From: Flectonema sp. DT1601
Lineage: Eukaryota > Euglenozoa > Diplonemea > Diplonemida > Diplonemidae
Direction: 5' to 3'
Assembly (NCBI GenBank): GCA_964019425.1
Contig: OZ025808.1
Coordinates: 248,001-312,000 of the forward strand
DNA: 64,000 nucleotides
The translations under genes were made by a program, and so were the position numbers. Positions within the stretch are counted from its first letter, which is position 1, and the number at the start of each line of letters is the position of its first letter. The notes under the pieces are model-generated. The model worked only from the letters and a program-made list of their open reading frames with translations. It ran no database searches and was not told the DNA's origin. Shown piece after piece: positions 56,147 through 64,000 of this stretch.

Positions 56147-58357
56147 TTAATCAATTGAACTGTCACTGCTACAACTAGAGGGTGGAATCGAACTTGACTT
56201 CTGAAAACTGGCAGCTGAGTGGGCTAACGCCAACGGAAGGAGGAGATGTGCATTCGGATGTGGTCTGGGAGAATCACCTCCAAACAATGAAGTTGAATTA
56301 ATTAAGCCCGCTGAGCAATACGATACAATAAAAGGATGTCGCAGAAGTTCATCAGCAGTTGATCTCTGAGACGGATCATCTGCTAAACAACAACAAACAA
56401 AAGAATAGAGCAACGAGGATAAATTTATTTTTAAATCTATTTTATCAGGACCAAAACACCTCGGCTTAAACCTAGGAGGACTATAAGATTCTGGACGAAT
56501 AATCTTCCTGGAAGTATTAATTCCCGCCATCATCAAAAGACATATACCAAAAGCATACACATCACCTCTATGTGACGTAGAACACGTAGGTCTTCCCGTT
56601 ATCAATCCGTGAAGAGTATTAAACCCCTCAGGTCCTAAGTAGTGAAGAGTTCCCTCAAGTAGATTTGATGTAATCTCACCGTTGACATCACAAGATCTGG
56701 TCAGACCAAAATCTGATAATTTAAAAGATGATCTCCCATCAGATAAGATATTCTCAAGCTTAATATCTCTGTGAACCCAACCCTTACTTGAAAGGTAGTG
56801 GAGTGGCTTTAGGATGTCTATTGCAACCTTTGCGATTTCAGAATCTTGAAGAATTCTTTGAGTTACCCCACCTGGGAATACGATTTCATGAAGACTCTTC
56901 CCTCGACAGTATTCCATCGAACACCATAAAGTATTCCTCGATTTGTCAAAAAAAGTTCCAAAATAGCTAACAATATTAGGATGTTGAACATTGCTCATTA
57001 CCATTATCTCATTCAGAATGTTGTCGCGGACTTCTGAGTCTCCCTCTTCGAGGTCGTCGAGATCGATCAGTTTTACAGCAGTCTGAGAGTGTGAATTCTC
57101 ATTAACAGCGTCACACATAAATAATTCAGGTTTTATAATATCAGCGAGAATAACTGTTCCAAAAGATCCTTCTCCTAACTTTACTGGTTCACCTGTTTCT
57201 GAACAAGTGTGAATAGCAACGGCTGCTAGAGGATCACTTCTGCTAACGAGTGCCATTAGAAGGTCATGAATTTCAGTTTTCTGTCTGTTGTATTCACCAA
57301 TAGCAACTCTATCAAGAATATCATCATTAATACTAGTTGGGTTACGAATAACAGTACTCGTGGCTAACATATCATCCTCGCTCATAACAGATTTCAAACG
57401 ACGTCCAAAACGCGATGGGTGATCAGGTAGCTGAACGTCTTTATCAATACCTTCCCAAGGCCAGTTTGATATATCGTCTTCATCATCTCTAACTACAACT
57501 GTTGCTTGAGTTGATGATAAATCATTATTATCAGGATAAGGTGATAGTCTTGATTTCTGTTGAATTGTAAGAGAACAACCCAAAGGAGAACCTCTGCTAT
57601 TACAAGTTAGCTTTCTCTCTCCTAATTTAGGTGTCACAGAACCCTGAGATAGTGTATGTTGATGCATTGAAAAGTTTGATCGTTGGCATCCATTATCACT
57701 ATTCGAAGCAGACGGCTGTTCCAACGCTTTGATTAGAAAATGAGATGCAACAAGTGAAGATAATTGATCATCGTGTTTCCTTATCATGTCACTTAATTCT
57801 GTAATTCCTTTCAATGAGATGGAATCACGTAAAGCAGACTCCAGTTGAACTATTAATTTACAAGAACTCGATACTAAAGTATCTAACGCATTAGAATGAA
57901 CATAAACACTTCCATTAGTAGTGACCTGACTAACTGGAGGAGTGTTAGTGTTGTTGGTTAAATCATTTATGACTGAATCCTCAAATAATGTATTCAAAGA
58001 AACGTTAGATAGATTCCCAGGGAGAGTTGACATTCCTTTTCCTTCAAAAAATGGAAATTGGTTTTGACCACAACTACCACAACCATTATAAGGATTCCCT
58101 GTAGGAGGAGCTGAATGAGTTCTTGGACGACCCTTCTTCTGAAGCAGAGCAGCTAAATTAGTACTGTTGGGAGTATATCCCAGTCTACTTCTCAGCCTAC
58201 TTAAAAATCTCTTTTTCGCATCCATCGAAGCTCTCCTTCTCAGTGCTTCAGCGCATTTTGGTCGCCTCTCAACTTCTAACAGGTCTAGTAAGGATTTCGG
58301 TGACTTTCTATCTACTCCAACATCACCTTCGTCTTCGTTGATAGAATCGATTTTCAC
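56147..58357 (-). CDS. Ser/Thr protein kinase with long disordered N-terminus
   Basis: At least 736 residues. The kinase domain occupies about 391-690: glycine loop GEGSFG (395-400), AVK lysine K429, HRDIKLEN with catalytic D531, DFG (549-551), GPE in place of APE (575-577) and GDVYAFG in place of DxWxxG. All catalytic residues are present. The overall pattern is closest to STE-like kinases, but the subfamily is not resolved. The N-terminal 390 residues are low in complexity. No in-frame ATG is found: the codon at 58357 is GTG and the frame stays open upstream to a TAA. An acceptor (TCTCCTAG) ends at 58435, and one extra base in the G6 run at about 58376-58381 would join its exon in frame, so the true 5' end is upstream or the run is miscounted. 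Confidence 0.87.
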   Translation of the reverse strand: MKIDSINEDEGDVGVDRKSPKSLLDLLEVERRPKCAEALRRRASMDAKKRFLSRLRSRLGYTPNSTNLAALLQKKGRPRTHSAPPTGNPYNGCGSCGQNQFPFFEGKGMSTLPGNLSNVSLNTLFEDSVINDLTNNTNTPPVSQVTTNGSVYVHSNALDTLVSSSCKLIVQLESALRDSISLKGITELSDMIRKHDDQLSSLVASHFLIKALEQPSASNSDNGCQRSNFSMHQHTLSQGSVTPKLGERKLTCNSRGSPLGCSLTIQQKSRLSPYPDNNDLSSTQATVVVRDDEDDISNWPWEGIDKDVQLPDHPSRFGRRLKSVMSEDDMLATSTVIRNPTSINDDILDRVAIGEYNRQKTEIHDLLMALVSRSDPLAAVAIHTCSETGEPVKLGEGSFGTVILADIIKPELFMCDAVNENSHSQTAVKLIDLDDLEEGDSEVRDNILNEIMVMSNVQHPNIVSYFGTFFDKSRNTLWCSMEYCRGKSLHEIVFPGGVTQRILQDSEIAKVAIDILKPLHYLSSKGWVHRDIKLENILSDGRSSFKLSDFGLTRSCDVNGEITSNLLEGTLHYLGPEGFNTLHGLITGRPTCSTSHRGDVYAFGICLLMMAGINTSRKIIRPESYSPPRFKPRCFGPDKIDLKINLSSLLYSFVCCCLADDPSQRSTADELLRHPFIVSYCSAGLINSTSLFGGDSPRPHPNAHLLLPLALAHSAASFQKSSSIPPSSCSSDSSID

Positions 58358-58807
58358 TTTTGAGTGCCCTGCCTCCCCCCGGCCCAGTACTTGTAATGTG
58401 TTAAGTTGATGTCCCCCACTTTATCCGCCAACTGCTAGGAGAGAAAATAATAATTTTCTTTTTTTTTTTTTTTTTTTTTTGTTGTTGTTTTTTTTTAATT
58501 TATGACAAGTGTTGAGGTATGGATCACAAAAGATTTTTTCATTTCATGAGATATTCACCCTGTTTTTGAGAAAATAAAAAGAAATAACAGAATTTAAACA
58601 GCAACAACAAAATGAAGAACTTTCTTTTTAAAATAATTTATACTAAAAAAAAAAACAGTCAGATCAGGAAAAGAAAACAGGAAAAAGAAAAAACGAATCG
58701 AAGGGTACAAATAGGGTCCTGAACAAGTCGTGTTTTTTTTTTTTTTTTTTTTTTTTTTTTTCGAAAATACAAAAGACAAAAAAGGAAATATACAGAAATA
58801 GCATTCA
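58358..58807. other. Upstream region of the kinase, T-runs
   Basis: Contains the probable 5' exon part of the kinase (to 58434), then runs at 58460-58480 and 58734-58761 and A-rich filler. Confidence 0.4.
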
Positions 58808-61675
58808 CTACGAAAATCGATAACTTGGAGTAGTAACAGCAACAATAATAAAACTATGATTACAATTAGTAATCACATCAAGTACTCGATGTCGATGCTT
58901 CACAACACTGTTGGGTAGCTTTATAATTTCAGGGTTACTACTTCCGGATTCCTTTCCATCACCGAGTCCTAGTTGACCTTCTGAATTAGAACCAAAGCAA
59001 TAGACTTGACCATCAGATGACAATAAAAGAGTGTGATCAATTCCTCTACTTGATCGAGGTATGTTTAAGTGATCTAAAGCTGTTACTGTTGATGGCATTT
59101 GACTTGGATAACCCTCACCTCCCCATGAGAGATACCTACCTGATTGAGTATGAATAGAAGTGCCAAACCTACTCGTTGATACCAATTTTATTAAATCAGT
59201 AGTATTACTTAGTGAGGACAGTAGTCTTGGTGATGCCACCACACTGGAGTGACCCAGACCAAGTCTTGCGTCAGAATTTTCACCCCATAAAAATATCTGT
59301 GACCTGGTATCTGAAACAGCAACGCTATGATATCCACCAAGCTCTAATTCAACGACACGTGAAGTAGAAGGAATTGTTACTCTTTGAGGCATTGATGAGT
59401 AGGCGACAGTGGTACTCGATCCTATTCCAAGTTGCTGCAGTCTATTACATCCCCAAACATAAACTTCACCTGAAGCACTGAGACATGCACTGTGATACGC
59501 ACCAGCCTTTATTGATTTAATATTTACATCAGACAATGATGTTACTATCCAAGGAGTGTCTTGATCATTTGTTGTTCCTAATCCTAGTTGACCTCTATCA
59601 TTACGACCCCAGGAGTAGACACAATTCTTTGACGTTAGAGCTATACTATGTTCATCACCACAAGCCAGATCAATTACTTCTGAACCTGACAAACTGTATA
59701 TAGGTGTTGGTGTTGGTGTTGAGGTTTTGTGACCAAGACCAAGTTGTCCTTTTAAATTATTACCAAATGCATAAACTCTTCCATCAGTTGCTAAACACAT
59801 TGTGTGAGCTAATCCGGTAGCTATGAGTACCACTGAATTAGTTGTGATGGCAGCTGATGAAAGAGATTGTTGACCAGAAACAAGAGTGTAGGAAGGGAAG
59901 TTTACTGATTGAGTTGTTCCAATGCCGAGTTGACCACAATCATTCTTTCCAAACGCGAGAAGGATACGTTTGCTATGGCGAGCTGACTCCGCCTCAGCAA
60001 CCGTCAACAATGTCTGACTCAAAGTTTGTGGGGAGATATCAACAGGAACAGCTACTGGTCGAGTAATAACAGAACTATGATCAGCTGTGAATGTCGTATC
60101 GTATCCAATTGTTGGTTCACCTGGATCACTAGGAGGTACAGGTATTGATTGAGCTGTGTGATGACTTACTGTTGTAGTAAACGCAGTGTCTAAATCCTTA
60201 GGTATCTCATCAGCCAGAGTATGACCAAGTTGAATACTATCACATTCAACTAACAAACTTGAAATATCAACCACAGCGTGTTGGAGTTCTTCAATCGTTC
60301 TCACGATTTCAGGTTCAGAACTGAGAACTGATACGGGCATTTGTAAATTTTCACTCGTCGATTTCAATATTTCGATTCCCTTTTGAAATTGAATATCTGA
60401 TTGCATTGTCAAAGCAGAACTTAGGTGATCATGAACCGAATAAAAATTATTTTCAACTTTCTGAAGCTCAACGAGATAACCATCAAGTTTCTCTCTAACA
60501 GACTGCTGCCTGTTGCGAGCCTTTTCAATAAGTAAGACACCAGCTTGTCTAATTCTCTCTGTTGACAAGTTAACAGCCTGACTAATGCGATCAACTGCAA
60601 TGTCAGTCGCGCCATTACAAGCGTCGTTAAGCATCTCTATATGACGATATTCCTTTTTAAGTTTTTGTAAATGAGTCGACAACTCGTCTTGTTGTGATGT
60701 AAATCGACCTTTCTCCCTGGCAGCTGCTGTTTCCAAGGGTTCGAATTCTACATTTTTCATTCTTACAGCACATTTTAGACATTCCAATTTACCAGTTGCT
60801 TTTGACACGAGAGTGAACTCATCTCCACTGATCGGACAAAGAGTCGCAGGGTCAAGGTACTCTAATGAATAAGTTAACATGAATCTTGGAACAGCTTGAT
60901 GAGGATGATAGAGTACAGTGTACTCAACACCGAACTCTTCTTGAGCACTGGCCGGTAGTACTAATGAATCGAAACCTTCAGCTGTGAGTTCTTCTAAAAG
61001 TATTGAAGGGGAGGGTGCAGCAGCTACTTTAGGGATACCAATTACAACCTCGCAAACGAGAAGTTTATTACTTCCACTCACTTCGGGAATATCTTCACCA
61101 ACAGATCTAATATTCGAACCAAACACCATCGCACCCCTTCCAAAATGATTTGGTTCTTTTGGTAATTGAAATCCTCTCTCAGATATTCCTTTCAAAACTT
61201 CTTTCTTTCCTCCAACTGGAAGCAGAACAACATTTTCAGGATCATTCAACTGTCTTCTACGAACTTGATATAAATGTTCTGACTCAGCGTTTGTAAGTTG
61301 CTCTGCTTTTGTTAAAGCAATTCTGGCCTGTGGTCGTGAAGTTAAAAACGGATTCAAGTAATCTGCTAGAATCTTTTTACAATCACAAAACTCTCTCGAT
61401 CCGTTTGGTATTAATTCCTTTGCTAACATCGCAGGCGCGTCATTCGATTTTACCCATAATTTACACTTCATAGGAGGAGGATCATGACTGCAGTCATCCC
61501 AAGTACCTGTTTCAATATTTTTATATCTCGCTTCCTCAATGGAACCTACTCTTAAATCCAAAGAATCTTCTAATGCACCAAGTAGCTGTTGGTAATGATA
61601 CGAATTACCGCTCAGTACAACTTGTGTTCTGGGATCCTTAAGGGGAGGGCCGACGATAAAGAACTCAAACTCCAT
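58808..61675 (-). CDS. RCC1-repeat protein with zinc/coiled-coil N-terminal half
   Basis: A 955-residue single exon. Residues about 1-280 form an unassigned domain. A short Cys segment follows (DPATLCPISGDEFTLVSK, then ECLKCA), perhaps a B-box or similar zinc knuckle, then a long coiled coil (about 310-430). This order resembles TRIM-like proteins. From about 570 to the end come roughly seven RCC1 blades (LLAFGKNDCGQLGIGT; VYAFGNNLKGQLGLG; VYSWGRNDRGQLGLG; VYVWGCNRLQQLGIG; FLWGENSDARLGLG; VYCFGSNSEGQLGLG), predicted to fold as a propeller that binds a GTPase, chromatin or membranes. An acceptor (CAACCAG) lies 8 nt upstream of the ATG. Without a RING it is probably not a ligase itself. Confidence 0.9.
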   Translation of the reverse strand: MEFEFFIVGPPLKDPRTQVVLSGNSYHYQQLLGALEDSLDLRVGSIEEARYKNIETGTWDDCSHDPPPMKCKLWVKSNDAPAMLAKELIPNGSREFCDCKKILADYLNPFLTSRPQARIALTKAEQLTNAESEHLYQVRRRQLNDPENVVLLPVGGKKEVLKGISERGFQLPKEPNHFGRGAMVFGSNIRSVGEDIPEVSGSNKLLVCEVVIGIPKVAAAPSPSILLEELTAEGFDSLVLPASAQEEFGVEYTVLYHPHQAVPRFMLTYSLEYLDPATLCPISGDEFTLVSKATGKLECLKCAVRMKNVEFEPLETAAAREKGRFTSQQDELSTHLQKLKKEYRHIEMLNDACNGATDIAVDRISQAVNLSTERIRQAGVLLIEKARNRQQSVREKLDGYLVELQKVENNFYSVHDHLSSALTMQSDIQFQKGIEILKSTSENLQMPVSVLSSEPEIVRTIEELQHAVVDISSLLVECDSIQLGHTLADEIPKDLDTAFTTTVSHHTAQSIPVPPSDPGEPTIGYDTTFTADHSSVITRPVAVPVDISPQTLSQTLLTVAEAESARHSKRILLAFGKNDCGQLGIGTTQSVNFPSYTLVSGQQSLSSAAITTNSVVLIATGLAHTMCLATDGRVYAFGNNLKGQLGLGHKTSTPTPTPIYSLSGSEVIDLACGDEHSIALTSKNCVYSWGRNDRGQLGLGTTNDQDTPWIVTSLSDVNIKSIKAGAYHSACLSASGEVYVWGCNRLQQLGIGSSTTVAYSSMPQRVTIPSTSRVVELELGGYHSVAVSDTRSQIFLWGENSDARLGLGHSSVVASPRLLSSLSNTTDLIKLVSTSRFGTSIHTQSGRYLSWGGEGYPSQMPSTVTALDHLNIPRSSRGIDHTLLLSSDGQVYCFGSNSEGQLGLGDGKESGSSNPEIIKLPNSVVKHRHRVLDVITNCNHSFIIVAVTTPSYRFS

Positions 61676-61961
61676 CGTGTGAGCTGGTTGAAGATAAGAT
61701 TAATTCACAATTACAAAGAAAAAACTCTAAAATAACGTAAAACAAACATAACAGATCTAATCGTCTGATCATAATTCGGATACACGTCTGTTGTATCACA
61801 GACAGACAGTGTTGGTGAGGTAATGTTGAAAAACATCTCACGAAATTTAAAAATAATAATAATAATAACAAATTCCTTGACGGCTCTTTATCTTTCTTAG
61901 AAACAAAGATTGAGGTCAAGGAAGGGTATTGACATGTGTAAGAACACCAACATCTATTACG

Positions 61962-62897
61962 TTAATACTCACCTTTGAATCTCTTCATGCATATCTTTTT
62001 ATTTGATAAAGGACTGTTTTTACCATCCTTCTTATCGGCGAGGATTTGCCTCTTAGTCCGAACTTCCTGCCGGAGGAGTCGATCTCGTAGCAGCCTGTCA
62101 GTGAGGATTGGTTTCACTCCATCAAAAAAAGCTGCTCGCTCCGCCTTTCGTTTTAATTGCACTTGGTACTCTCGTTCCTCTCTGTCAGCAGCTGTTTTAG
62201 CTCTGGCTGTACGGCTTGTTTCTCGAATTTCAGCGCTGCGGTCCGCAAGTAAGACTTTCAACTCTTTTTGGTATTCCTCACCACGGCGTTGTCGGAGTTC
62301 CCTTTCGGCGCGGACTTCTTCTTGTTTTATGTTGATGAGGTGGTTTTTTGCTTCCTTAGCCTTTTTGCGAGTTTCGAGATGATATTCGCGTTCACGAGCT
62401 ACTTGTTGGTTGCGCTGATCGAAAGCCACTTTAATATCACGTCTATCAGCCAAGAACTGTTGTATTCTCCATTCCCTAGCTTGTGAAGTAGTAGCAGCGA
62501 CTTCAGTTGTTCGGGTTTCGAGAGCTTTTGTTTTACAGATTTTATTTAAATTCTTCTGACATTGGATATCGACTAGTCGCTTTTGCTCCAACTCAATTTG
62601 GTCTACTTTGTCTTTCTGAGAGCGTGCCTTTCCTTTGTGAATCTTCTCAAGTCTGATAATGTTTTTATCGAATTGTTCTTCTCGTAATCTCCTTCTCCGT
62701 TCATTCTCTTCTCTTATTGATAAAGGTTTTATAATAGGAGGGGATAATGACCTTTCTTTTACTTTTCTTTCTTTCCATTGTCTCATAACATCATTTCGGT
62801 ATGCTGAATGCATTTCTTCACATGAGACCCCAGTACGTCCTAATCCAGTTGTTCCGTGTCCGATAATTCTTTGAGGCTTTCCATCTCTCACTAACAT
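61962..62897 (-). CDS. TPH-like coiled-coil protein (cilium/microtubule type)
   Basis: About 311 residues, nearly all charged helix rich in Arg, Glu, Lys and Gln (EENERRRRLREEQFDKN; REREYHLETRKKAKEAK; ADREEREYQVQLKRKAE). This is the composition and spacing of TPH/trichohyalin-plectin-homology proteins such as MNS1 and CFAP53, which sit inside axonemal microtubules; the assignment is by likeness only. The frame ends MKRFKGEY, but a consensus GTGAGT donor lies at 61967-61972 after KRFK, so a last exon of a few codons between 61676 and 61900 is likely. An acceptor (TTTCATAG) lies 20 nt upstream of the ATG. Confidence 0.75.
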   Translation of the reverse strand: MLVRDGKPQRIIGHGTTGLGRTGVSCEEMHSAYRNDVMRQWKERKVKERSLSPPIIKPLSIREENERRRRLREEQFDKNIIRLEKIHKGKARSQKDKVDQIELEQKRLVDIQCQKNLNKICKTKALETRTTEVAATTSQAREWRIQQFLADRRDIKVAFDQRNQQVAREREYHLETRKKAKEAKNHLINIKQEEVRAERELRQRRGEEYQKELKVLLADRSAEIRETSRTARAKTAADREEREYQVQLKRKAERAAFFDGVKPILTDRLLRDRLLRQEVRTKRQILADKKDGKNSPLSNKKICMKRFKGEY

Positions 62898-63299
62898 GTT
62901 ATTTTTAATACGAAAAACTATGAAATAAAATGTGATCTTTTTTTTTTTTAAATTTCAATCAACTGAATTACTACAGCATTAATAAACAAACACGATAGGG
63001 GGTTGTATTTCCTTTTTTTTTTTTTTTTTTTTTTGTGTTTCGGTAAAAAAGGGAAAATTGGGAAAAAATATATAAAATATTAATATTCTTGTGTTTCTTT
63101 TTTTTTTTTTTTTTTTTTTAAAAACTTCTTTTTTATTAAAAAAAAACAAATAAAAATAAAAAATAAAACTCAGATTTCATTCAACACCATAAGGGGAACA
63201 CAAGGTATGCCCTCTTATTCTCTATTTTGCTTCAAAACACGAATGGATTTGTTTAAGAACTCCTTTTTTTTTTTCCCATCTTCGCCTTGAAAGAAAATA
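62898..63299. other. Intergenic, T-runs
   Basis: T-runs at 62939-62949, 63013-63034 and 63098-63119. No gene seen. Confidence 0.5.
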
Positions 63300-63323
63300 A
63301 CCACCCAAATATTTTTGGGTGGT
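63300..63323. terminator. Perfect 10-bp hairpin just after a stop codon
   Basis: ACCACCCAAA, loop TATT, TTTGGGTGGT. It lies 11 nt past the stop (63335-63337, minus) of the right-edge gene. A 3' UTR stem-loop is the simplest reading. Confidence 0.55.
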
Positions 63324-63334
63324 AATTCAATACT

Positions 63335-64000
63335 TTAAGAGCACTGATGAGCTGTTGTTATCTTATCTATATTCAAATCCACTACAATGCGTTGACTCCT
63401 TGCGCGATGAATTCCTACGCGCAAATTATTTAAAATCGGAGCTATATTTCTATAAAGTGAGACGGGGCTGACGACAGGAGCACCACACAAAAAAAAATTC
63501 TGATGTGCTGGAAAGCACAAAATCTAGTTAGGGAAAAAACATTACTTTTACAGGAGATACCTTAAACAGTTGGCCAACCAGGAACAACACGTATGCTACG
63601 ATCCTTACAAATAACAGAAAAGAAATATCTTGCAAGATCGTAACACATGTTTCCTCCCTTACTGTAAAAAATAGTAAAATAGCCAGCTCCTGAAGTCCGC
63701 TCTCCTCCAACACATAATTTGTACAAAAGGAGAGGATTAATTACGGGGTTAAATTGACCTTTCAGCTTTTATTCTTCCTCTTTTTTTCCCCGTAATTGAC
63801 AACTCAGTACAACAAATTTCGATATGACTACAATAAGAAAGGGGGAATGGGATTGAAAGAATTACCAAGTTGATGAAACCAAACAAATCTATATATCTAC
63901 AATAGAATAATAAATAAAACGGATAAAAAAAAAAATAAAAAAAATTGGAAAACTTACTTGCGCAGAACTCAACGCACTAAAGTTACCCGTAATTTTCTAA
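63335..64000 (-). CDS. Partial gene at the window edge, five exons, function unknown
   Basis: Model: join(63335..63499, 63568..63765, 63811..63827, 63866..63896, 63958..>64000); the 5' part lies beyond the window. Phases match at every join. The clearest exons are 63568..63765 (ERTSGAGYFTIFYSKGG, CYDLARYFFSVICKD) and 63335..63499 (SPVSLYRNIAPILNNL, RIVVDLNIDKIT). The first exon ends at a consensus GTAAGT donor and the next has TTGTAG and GTAATT. The donors GTACTG and GTTTAA of the middle exons are weak, and the GTACTG junction was chosen to bypass a TAA. About 150 residues are visible. No family is recognised. Parts may be two genes. Confidence 0.45.

Overview
This is an AT-rich nuclear DNA window from a eukaryote, most likely a flagellated or ciliate-like protist. 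Evidence: spliceosomal GT-AG introns (29 to 245 nt where the model is clear), an ARF GTPase, a TBC Rab-GAP, a GT47 exostosin enzyme, a very large secreted LamG-type protein and several proteins of centriole/cilium flavour. Runs of 15 to 35 A or T are everywhere. No rRNA, tRNA, CRISPR, IS element or virus was recognised. The lineage cannot be fixed from the sequence alone.

Layout. All genes recognised with confidence lie on the minus strand. Reading from high to low coordinate: a partial gene at the right edge (63.3-64 kb), a coiled-coil TPH-like protein (62 kb), an RCC1-repeat protein (58.8-61.7), a protein kinase (56.1-58.4), a small membrane protein (53.4), an ankyrin protein with a duplicated C-terminal domain (50.6-53), an ARF GTPase (49.2-49.8), a 2782-residue secreted LamG/WSC-like/PAN/C-type-lectin/EGF protein (39-47.7), a TBC Rab-GAP (37.7-38.8), a poly-Q/poly-His Cys-rich zinc protein (35.7-36.7), then a 15.7-kb gene-poor, repeat-bearing stretch (20.1-35.7). 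Left of it lie a tail-anchored NMN adenylyltransferase-like protein (19.2-20.1), a C2HC zinc-finger protein (16.1-18.9), an exostosin-type glycosyltransferase (13.5-15.2), an IQ-like coiled-coil protein (10.8-13.2), a beta-sandwich (PHR-like) protein (9.4-10.4), a WW plus U-box protein (5.8-8.4), a 77-residue thioredoxin-fold protein (4.1-4.5), an acidic protein ending in a CaaX box (2.9-3.8) and a split cytidine-deaminase-fold gene (0.55-1.0).

The gene-poor stretch is not empty. It carries a dispersed repeat family in one orientation and several short exon chains with good splice sites and matching phases that could encode proteins of 40 to 180 residues. These are reported at low confidence because short open frames are common by chance, and several segments read open on both strands.

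Two observations stand out. (1) A CEP164-type WW domain is joined to a U-box ubiquitin-ligase domain and a helical C-terminal half across three exons. (2) Nearly every confident gene has a 3' splice acceptor 4 to 50 nt upstream of its ATG; with the one-strand arrangement this suggests either universal leader introns or spliced-leader trans-splicing. Several genes fit cilium, membrane-traffic or secretion roles, but no operon-like logic is evident.
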